Below are positions 20,918 through 29,300 of a stretch of 64,000 bases of DNA, piece after piece. The position numbers were made by a program, and so were the translations under genes. The stretch is from NCBI RefSeq assembly GCF_008632335.1, contig NZ_VWXX01000010.1, positions 1 through 64,000 of the forward strand. Direction: 5' to 3'. This DNA comes from Thiohalocapsa marina. GTDB taxonomy: Bacteria; Pseudomonadota; Gammaproteobacteria; Chromatiales; Chromatiaceae. Below the pieces are notes generated by a model. It was not told where the DNA came from. It ran no database searches and saw only the letters and a program-made list of their open reading frames with translations. The stretch's first letter is position 1. Every line of letters begins with the position of its first letter.

Positions 20918-20937
20918 GCATAGGCTTGTGCCTATGC
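20918..20937. promoter_or_regulatory. Perfect 8-bp inverted repeat upstream of the vapB-like gene
   Basis: GCATAGGC-TTGT-GCCTATGC lies 25 bp upstream of the antitoxin ATG. Antitoxins of this class usually bind short palindromes to autoregulate, so an operator is likely. A weak terminator is the alternative, but there is no T-tract. Confidence 0.4.
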
Positions 20938-20962
20938 TTCCCATTGATCGGAGTCATGACTG

Positions 20963-21232
20963 ATGAATCGCCACCGCCACGTTCGTCTGTTTCGCAACGG
21001 TCGCAACCAGGCCGTGCGCATTCCTCGCGATCTCGAGTTGCCGGGTGATGAGGCCATCCTGCGCAAGGAAGGGGATCGGCTGATCCTCGAACCAGCCCCA
21101 CCGCACTCATTGCTACAGGTGCTGGACACGCTGGAACCCATTGAAGAACGCTTCCCGGAGATTGGAGACCCGCCGCCCGGCCGCGAATTCACCCGCGTGA
21201 AAGACCTGCATGTTGAAGACTGGCTGGAATAA
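20963..21232 (+). CDS. vapB: Orphan VapB-type (AbrB/SpoVT fold) antitoxin inside the cas operon
   Basis: 89 residues; ATG 20963 has GGAG about 12 bases upstream. The N-terminal half (VRLFRNGRNQAVRIPRDLEL, then DEAILRKEGDRLILEP) is the swapped-hairpin DNA-binding domain of VapB antitoxins. The C-terminal half is acidic and would normally wrap a PIN-domain VapC toxin. No PIN-domain ORF lies beside it: cas4 begins four bases after its stop. It may be a leftover of a vapBC pair, a regulator of the downstream adaptation genes, or an antidote to an unlinked toxin. The position between cas7 and cas4 is seen; the role is unknown. Confidence 0.8.
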   Translation: MNRHRHVRLFRNGRNQAVRIPRDLELPGDEAILRKEGDRLILEPAPPHSLLQVLDTLEPIEERFPEIGDPPPGREFTRVKDLHVEDWLE

Positions 21233-21235
21233 TCA

Positions 21236-21845
21236 ATGTCACCATCAGGCCGGGATGCTGATTTTCTGTCCCTTTCTGCCCTGCAGCACTTCGCCTACTG
21301 CCCGCGTCAGTTCGCCCTGATCCATATCGAGCAGCAGTGGGCGGAGAATCGTTTCACGGCGGAGGGGCAGGTGCTGCACGAACGCGTCAACGATGGCGAG
21401 CCGGAGCACCGGGGTGATCTGCATATCGCCCGCAGTCTGCGTCTGATCTGCCACAGTCTGCAGGTCACGGGTGTGGCGGATGTCGTCGAATTCCATCCAG
21501 TCGATGACGACACCGGTTGAATACAAGCGGGGACGCTCCAAGGCGGATGACTGGGACCGCATCCAGCTCTGCGCGCAGGCCATGGCCTTGGAGGAGATGC
21601 TTAACACCGCCGTTCCGGAAGGGGCGCTATTCTACGGAAAACCGCGGCGGCGCGAACGCGTTGCGCTCGATGCAGGACTCCGCGACAAGACGCGCGATCT
21701 GGCCCGCGCCGCCCGCATGATGCTTGAGCACGGACAGACGCCCGCACCGGAACCCGGTCCCAAATGCCACCACTGCTCGTTGCGCGAAATCTGCGTGCCG
21801 GACAGCACCAGCGCCAGCGCATACCTGCATCGGATGTTGGACTGA
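21236..21845 (+). pseudogene. cas4: CRISPR adaptation exonuclease Cas4, split by a frameshift/deletion
   Basis: Two overlapping frames together give one Cas4. The first (21236-21520, 94 residues) carries ALQHFAYCPRQFALIHIE and VTGVADVVEFHPVDDDTG, then stops. The second, in the +1 frame, continues TPVEYKRGRSKADDWDRIQL, YGKPRRRERVALD and the cysteine cluster CHHCSLREIC, ending at 21845. All iron-sulfur cysteines and the nuclease motifs (GVADVVEF; VEYKRG) exist, but on different frames. The usual loop of about ten or more residues between them is missing. Cas4 trims prespacers and selects PAMs. Translation restart at ATG 21504 could give a two-piece protein; otherwise the gene is dead. The stop overlaps the cas1 start. 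Confidence 0.85.
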
Positions 21846-22879
21846 TGAAAAAATTGCTCAACACCCTGTATATCACCACTCAGGGCGCCTGGCTGGCGCG
21901 CGAGCGTGAAAATGTGCTGGTCCGGGTCGAACAGGAGACCAGGCTGCGATTACCGATCCACACCCTGGGCAGCATCGTCGGGTTCGGTCAGGTGAGCGCC
22001 AGTGCCCCGTTGATGGGGCTTTGCGCCGAACGGGGCGTCTCGCTCAACTTTCTCACCGAGCAAGGGCGTTTTCTCGCCCGCATGGAAGGCCCGGTATCCG
22101 GTAACGTCCTGCTCAGGCGCGCCCAATACCGCGCCAGTGATGATCCCGACGCAACCGCGGGCATCGCCGCGACCTTGGTGGCGGCCAAGGTCGCCAACAG
22201 TCGTTTCGTCTTGCAACGAAGCCTGCGTGACCGGTCCAAGGATGGGCAGCCCCCGGCCGTACAGTCTGCAGTTGATCACCTGACTACACTTCAGCGCCGC
22301 ATTCGCCGCGAGACCATGGATCTCGATCGGGTCCGAGGCTACGAGGGCGCCGCTGCGCGCGCCTATTTCGAGGTTTTCGATGACTTGATTCTGTCCAAAG
22401 CCAAGGCGTTTCGCTTCCAAGGCCGAAGCCGGCGACCACCGCTGGATGCGGTCAATGCCCTGCTGTCGTTCACCTATACGCTGTTACGGCATGATATTGC
22501 CGGGGCGCTGGAAGGGGTCGGTCTGGATCCCGCCGTCGGCTTTCTGCATCGCGACCGCCCCGGTCGTCCGGCGCTTGCGCTCGATCTGATGGAAGAGCTT
22601 CGTGCGCCCTTGGCCGACCGGCTGGTCCTGGCGCTGATCAACCGGAGGCAAATCAAACCCGGCGGCTTCACTGTCACCGAAAGCGGCGCGGTGAGCATGG
22701 ATGACGACACGCGAAAAGCCTTGCTTGTCGCCTGGCAGGAACGCAAGCGTGAGACAGTGCGTCATCCCTATCTTGAGGAGACAGTCGAGATCGGGCTGAT
22801 CCCGCACCTGCAGGCCCGACTGCTGGCCAATTTTCTGCGAGGAGGCCTTGATGCCTACCCCGCGTTCGTCTGGCGTTGA
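21845..22879 (+). CDS. cas1: CRISPR integrase Cas1
   Basis: 344 residues from ATG 21845 (MKKLLNTLYITTQGAWLARE), overlapping the cas4 stop as TGATG. With Cas2 it integrates new spacers at the leader end. The Cas1 core is seen: YEGAAARAYFEVFDDLI contains the first metal-binding glutamate, VGLDPAVGFLHRDRPGRPAL the histidine, and LALDLMEELRAPLADRLV the C-terminal acidic residues. Length and motifs are normal, so the gene looks functional. Confidence 0.95.
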   Translation: MKKLLNTLYITTQGAWLARERENVLVRVEQETRLRLPIHTLGSIVGFGQVSASAPLMGLCAERGVSLNFLTEQGRFLARMEGPVSGNVLLRRAQYRASDDPDATAGIAATLVAAKVANSRFVLQRSLRDRSKDGQPPAVQSAVDHLTTLQRRIRRETMDLDRVRGYEGAAARAYFEVFDDLILSKAKAFRFQGRSRRPPLDAVNALLSFTYTLLRHDIAGALEGVGLDPAVGFLHRDRPGRPALALDLMEELRAPLADRLVLALINRRQIKPGGFTVTESGAVSMDDDTRKALLVAWQERKRETVRHPYLEETVEIGLIPHLQARLLANFLRGGLDAYPAFVWR

Positions 22880-22891
22880 GGACACGGCATC

Positions 22892-23182
22892 ATGATGGTC
22901 TTGGTCACTTATGATGTCCGCACTGACAGTGACGGTGGCGAGAAGCGGTTGCGGCGCATCGCAAAGGTCTGTCAGGACTATGGGCAGCGAGTGCAATATT
23001 CCGTTTTCGAATGCCTGGTCGATCCGGCGCAGTGGACCTACCTGAAGCAACAACTGCTTGACGAGATGGATCCTGAGCAAGACAGCCTGAGGTTCTATTT
23101 TCTTGGTGCCAATTGGAGACGGCGCGTCGAGCACGTCGGCAGCAAACCCGGCTACGACCCTGAAGCCCCTTTGATTCTGTAG
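22892..23182 (+). CDS. cas2: CRISPR adaptation protein Cas2
   Basis: 96 residues starting at one of two adjacent ATG codons (22892, 22895). It has a ferredoxin-like fold with [10 protein letters not shown] at the N-terminus (catalytic-type Asp) and [22 protein letters not shown], both standard. It forms the Cas1-Cas2 integrase. It lies 12 bp after cas1 and is followed by the leader and array. Confidence 0.95.
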   Translation: MMVLVTYDVRTDSDGGEKRLRRIAKVCQDYGQRVQYSVFECLVDPAQWTYLKQQLLDEMDPEQDSLRFYFLGANWRRRVEHVGSKPGYDPEAPLIL

Positions 23183-23358
23183 GCGCGAACCCCAAGCGCC
23201 CAAGTTTTCTCCAGTGGGTTCGCGCAGTTTTTTGCACTTTTAAATCAATAGGTTACTTGCAGTCAAGCAACCGCTTGGTGTAGCGGATGCTGGAATCCAA
23301 CTGGGTTCGCGAATTTGGCGGCTTTACGCGTCTTGATTCAAAGCGTTAGGCTTGCGAG
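23183..23358 (+). promoter_or_regulatory. CRISPR leader
   Basis: A 176-bp non-coding stretch between cas2 and the first repeat, clearly more AT-rich than its surroundings (for example GTTTTTTGCACTTTTAAATC). It contains two copies of GGGTTCGCG (about 23215-23223 and 23304-23312). The end of the array away from it carries the degenerate repeat, which supports this side as the leader. It should hold the pre-crRNA promoter and Cas1-Cas2/IHF signals. Confidence 0.75.
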
Positions 23359-26300
23359 GTCGCCCCCCCTGCGGGGGCGCGGATTGAAACGTCGGCGGGC
23401 TCCCAGCCCAGGCGGCAGGTGGCAGGTCGCCCCCCCTGCGGGGGCGCGGATTGAAACCTCGCCTACCTGAAGGGCATGGTGATTGCCGGCGTCGCCCCCC
23501 CTGCGGGGGCGCGGATTGAAACGCCAGCTACCGCAATGTGCGCGAACTGTGCGACGTCGCCCCCCCTGCGGGGGCGCGGATTGAAACAGCCCAGCGTGAA
23601 AAGAGCGAAGCAAGATAGTCGGTCGCCCCCCCTGCGGGGGCGCGGATTGAAACCCCGCCTACGCGCCAGCGCACAAGACCGGCGTGTCGCCCCCCCTGCG
23701 GGGGCGCGGATTGAAACCAAGTTATGAATACGCCGGGGCTATCGCGGCCAGGGTCGCCCCCCCTGCGGGGGCGCGGATTGAAACGCATCAACGGCGAACT
23801 TGCGCTAGAGCACACGGGTCGCCCCCCCTGCGGGGGCGCGGATTGAAACTACGTCGCCACCAGCAATACCGGCGACTGGGAGGAGGTCGCCCCCCCTGCG
23901 GGGGCGCGGATTGAAACGACACCATGCCGGGCCGCGGCGGCATGCTGGAGAGTCGCCCCCCCTGCGGGGGCGCGGATTGAAACTACGAAGGGGTCAAGGT
24001 GCCGTCGACGCAAGCCGGTCGCCCCCCCTGCGGGGGCGCGGATTGAAACACGCTGGACACCACGGCGCACATCGCCCGCATCGTCGCCCCCCCTGCGGGG
24101 GCGCGGATTGAAACACGCTGGACACCACGGCGCACATCGCCCGCATCTGTCGCCCCCCCTGCGGGGGCGCGGATTGAAACCAGTTACGAGGGTACGGGCG
24201 AGCATGATGGCGCGTCGCCCCCCCTGCGGGGGCGCGGATTGAAACTTTGGGGTGAATATGTGCGCCGCTGGCTTTACAACGTCGCCCCCCCTGCGGGGGC
24301 GCGGATTGAAACTACGAAGACTATCTGCAGCAGATTCACAACGCGCGTCGCCCCCCCTGCGGGGGCGCGGATTGAAACGTGGCGCAAGTCGTGCCACCGT
24401 AAGTCCTCGATGGTCGCCCCCCCTGCGGGGGCGCGGATTGAAACTTGTACATGAGGCTGCCGACGGCCCACGGGGTTGGTCGCCCCCCCTGCGGGGGCGC
24501 GGATTGAAACAACGTTTCGATAGGCGCGCCGCCAGTGCTACTCGGTCGCCCCCCCTGCGGGGGCGCGGATTGAAACCTGGTCCGAGAGGGACGATCGCAG
24601 GTCGGAAAGGGTCGCCCCCCCTGCGGGGGCGCGGATTGAAACATCCAACCAACTCCCGGCACGGGCACCCAACAGTCGCCCCCCCTGCGGGGGCGCGGAT
24701 TGAAACATGCAGACCAACTCTTGATTTGGGCTAGAAGTGGTCGCCCCCCCTGCGGGGGCGCGGATTGAAACGCGAGGAGATCATCCGGCTTAATGCGACC
24801 GGCGAGTCGCCCCCCCTGCGGGGGCGCGGATTGAAACATCAAAGACGGCTCAGAAGTGGCGCATCGTTATAGTCGCCCCCCCTGCGGGGGCGCGGATTGA
24901 AACGATGGCGTGGAGACGCTGCCATGAAATGCTGTCGTCGCCCCCCCTGCGGGGGCGCGGATTGAAACATGTCTGACGGCGAAGTGACCTATACGGCAGG
25001 AGTCGCCCCCCCTGCGGGGGCGCGGATTGAAACAGCAAAGACGCGACCCGTAGCGCAAAAGCCACCGGTCGCCCCCCCTGCGGGGGCGCGGATTGAAACG
25101 ACGTGCAGCTCGCGGGCGCGCTGCGGGCGGTAGGTCGCCCCCCCTGCGGGGGCGCGGATTGAAACACGCGAAGGTCAAAAATCGGCGCAATGATGCGCTG
25201 GTCGCCCCCCCTGCGGGGGCGCGGATTGAAACTGCTCCACAGCAAGAGCAAACCCAGTGCCTTACTGTCGCCCCCCCTGCGGGGGCGCGGATTGAAACAT
25301 CCAGACCAACTCTTGATTTGGGCTAGAAGTGCGTCGCCCCCCCTGCGGGGGCGCGGATTGAAACTCGACCTTGGCCCGCCGGCTACGCTGACGGACGTCG
25401 CCCCCCCTGCGGGGGCGCGGATTGAAACCAGCCGCAGAACTTACCACGCCCAACCATCAGTGGTCGCCCCCCCTGCGGGGGCGCGGATTGAAACTCGAAT
25501 CGCTGCGAGTTTCTGTTCGCCGTGCCCACGTCGCCCCCCCTGCGGGGGCGCGGATTGAAACCAGAGGCTGCTGTTCCAGAGGCGCAATCAGTGTCGGTCG
25601 CCCCCCCTGCGGGGGCGCGGATTGAAACTGCAAGCCCGCCGTACTCGGCGCAGGCTACGGGTCGCCCCCCCTGCGGGGGCGCGGATTGAAACCTGGACAT
25701 CGATTATTGATGTCTATCAACTGAAGTCGCCCCCCCTGCGGGGGCGCGGATTGAAACTGGATAACGATAACCCATTGTGGGATTGGTACGAGTCGCCCCC
25801 CCTGCGGGGGCGCGGATTGAAACTCGGGTGTCTGGGTGGATGCCATAGGCCACGAAGTCGCCCCCCCTGCGGGGGCGCGGATTGAAACGCATCGGTGGCG
25901 CCTGCTTCGCCGCCAAGTCGCGTCGCCCCCCCTGCGGGGGCGCGGATTGAAACGGGTTTATATACCCGCTGGAAGCAGCGCGCCCCGTCGCCCCCCCTGC
26001 GGGGGCGCGGATTGAAACATCTCTCGGGCGCAGACCTGGCGGCGCGATGATAGTCGCCCCCCCTGCGGGGGCGCGGATTGAAACCCCGCAAACCTGGCCG
26101 CCGCAGCTCAAGTCATCAGGTCGCCCCCCCTGCGGGGGCGCGGATTGAAACCACGAAGAGCGTGTTTTGGTCAGCGGTGGCCCGGATGTCGCCCCCCCTG
26201 CGGGGGCGCGGATTGAAACTCTGACCCCCGAGTGCTCTCGGTAAACTCAGGCCAGTCGCCCCCCCTGCGGGGGCGCGGATTGAAACCAGTCTTGCAGGTC

Positions 26301-29300
26301 CGGCGCCATGGAGATCTCCTCGTCGCCCCCCCTGCGGGGGCGCGGATTGAAACACCGATATTCTGGCCGCCATCGAAGACGCCGAGTGGTCGCCCCCCCT
26401 GCGGGGGCGCGGATTGAAACCCTGCGGGCAACAGCGACCTGCCGCTTGATGAGGTCGCCCCCCCTGCGGGGGCGCGGATTGAAACGGGATCAATACCGAG
26501 AAGATCCCACCGGAGCTGGTCGCCCCCCCTGCGGGGGCGCGGATTGAAACCGGCCTGCTCTACAGCGCCTATCTCTACGCCGCGGTCGCCCCCCCTGCGG
26601 GGGCGCGGATTGAAACCTGGCGGATCTCGCTGATCACTTCAGCGGGTGCGTCGCCCCCCCTGCGGGGGCGCGGATTGAAACAGCGCATGAAGTTGTCCCG
26701 GGCGAGGTGGTAGGTCGCCCCCCCTGCGGGGGCGCGGATTGAAACCTGTCTGCCTGGTCACTGCCACAATCCGCGATCGTCGCCCCCCCTGCGGGGGCGC
26801 GGATTGAAACATTGATCACCTCGCTGTCAACGGCAAACCCAACAAGTCGCCCCCCCTGCGGGGGCGCGGATTGAAACAGGACGTTGAGGGCTACCGGCGT
26901 CAGTTTGTCGTCGCCCCCCCTGCGGGGGCGCGGATTGAAACCTTGGATCATGGTGCAGCCCGACAGGGCGATCAGGTCGCCCCCCCTGCGGGGGCGCGGA
27001 TTGAAACAGCTACTCGAAGAGCGGCTTGCGCAAACCGGGGTCGCCCCCCCTGCGGGGGCGCGGATTGAAACAGCTACTCGAAGAGCGGCTTGCGCAAACC
27101 GGGCGTCGCCCCCCCTGCGGGGGCGCGGATTGAAACCACGAAGAGCGTGTTTTGGTCAGCAATGGCCCGGGTCGCCCCCCCTGCGGGGGCGCGGATTGAA
27201 ACACCAACCAACCGACGTGGCGGGCCAGGAGTTCACGTCGCCCCCCCTGCGGGGGCGCGGATTGAAACCATTTGCCAAAGCTCACGCGGGCAGCATTGAC
27301 GTCGCCCCCCCTGCGGGGGCGCGGATTGAAACCATTTGGTTGATTATTGATTGATTGTTGTTTTCAGTCGCCCCCCCTGCGGGGGCGCGGATTGAAACGT
27401 GTGCTCGCACTGCGGCGCAGACGGCGTGCAGGTCGCCCCCCCTGCGGGGGCGCGGATTGAAACAAGGGGTCGGTGTCCAGCAGAAGGGCGCCGGGCGGGT
27501 CGCCCCCCCTGCGGGGGCGCGGATTGAAACAGTTTATATTCCGCAGCAATGTCGGCGGGCAGAGTCGCCCCCCCTGCGGGGGCGCGGATTGAAACCATCA
27601 TTATCTCCTCAAGTTGATGCGCCTTCCTGTCGCCCCCCCTGCGGGGGCGCGGATTGAAACCATGCATCCTCATCCTCGTCGAGCTTGCGGCGAGTCGCCC
27701 CCCCTGCGGGGGCGCGGATTGAAACTAGCCATGGGATGCGCTCGATTGCGTCCTTGAGGTCCCCCCCCTGCGGGGGCGCGGATTGAAACGTAGTTGGTGG
27801 CGGCAAAGGCGCGGGCTGCGTCGGGTCGCCCCCCCTGCGGGGGCGCGGATTGAAACAAGAAATCAGCTGCGGTCGGCGCGACTCTCCCGCGTCGCCCCCC
27901 CTGCGGGGGCGCGGATTGAAACCGGATGTACTGGATCGTCGTCACTTGCTCAAGAGGTCGCCCCCCCTGCGGGGGCGCGGATTGAAACGCTGCCACCATT
28001 AAGCACGCGCGCGAGATCATGGAGTCGCCCCCCCTGCGGGGGCGCGGATTGAAACGCGCTCTGCCTTTTTTGTCTGGCCAGTGATCAGGGTCGCCCCCCC
28101 TGCGGGGGCGCGGATTGAAACCTTTGAAGGCGCCAAGCAGAGCGCCTTGCCATGTCGCCCCCCCTGCGGGGGCGCGGATTGAAACACAGGCTGGGGCAAT
28201 CCTCGGCCTGTCACCCTGGTCGCCCCCCCTGCGGGGGCGCGGATTGAAACCAGGTGAACCTTTTAGCAACGAGTCATCAAGACGGTCGCCCCCCCTGCGG
28301 GGGCGCGGATTGAAACTGGAAGGTCTATGGTTACAACCAGCCGGAGACGAGTCGCCCCCCCTGCGGGGGCGCGGATTGAAACCTGTTGAGCCGTCGAACG
28401 GCAATACCTCCGCAGGTCGCCCCCCCTGCGGGGGCGCGGATTGAAACTCGCTTGCTGTACGGACACTTGATCTCTGCGATAGGTCGCCCCCCCTGCGGGG
28501 GCGCGGATTGAAACAGAAGATCCGTGTCGAGGATCAAGACCAGAAGAAGTCGCCCCCCCTGCGGGGGCGCGGATTGAAACGTCGATCTCCTCGTTGCAGT
28601 GGTGGCAGCGGTAAGGTCGCCCCCCCTGCGGGGGCGCGGATTGAAACTTCAACACCGTCTGGGGCTGGAAAGCGGGCCTCGAGTCGCCCCCCCTGCGGGG
28701 GCGCGGATTGAAACTACTTTTGACTCAACCGGCAGATCATCATCATAGTCGCCCCCCCTGCGGGGGCGCGGATTGAAACATGACGCAATAACCTGCTTGC
28801 GGTGCGCTACCAAGTCGCCCCCCCTGCGGGGGCGCGGATTGAAACGCTATCTAGCGCCGGTGCACTGGATCAAGCCCAGGTCGCCCCCCCTGCGGGGGCG
28901 CGGATTGAAACAGATCAGCCGCCAACACCTGCTCGAAGCCATCAGTCGCCCCCCCTGCGGGGGCGCGGATTGAAACCGGAGGTGGGTTATCCGATGCCAG
29001 AGGGTGGTCTAGTCGCCCCCCCTGCGGGGGCGCGGATTGAAACCGCCGAGATCAACAGGGTCTTGCACCATCTGTCGGTCGCCCCCCCTGCGGGGGCGCG
29101 GATTGAAACCTGCGTCTCGGCATCTAGGCTGTTGTAGCTGTCGAGTCGCCCCCCCTGCGGGGGCGCGGATTGAAACTCGCAGCGCTGCAGCCGCGGCACA
29201 ATCAGCGCGTCGCCCCCCCTGCGGGGGCGCGGATTGAAACCGCGTCAGCCAGCAGGCCAATGGCCTCCTCCCAGTGTCGCCCCCCCTGCGGGGGCGCGGA

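Noticed and set aside
21236-21845. Programmed frameshift in cas4
   Set aside because: No slippery heptamer or stimulatory hairpin was seen at the junction and a conserved loop is missing, so deletion or a split gene is more likely.
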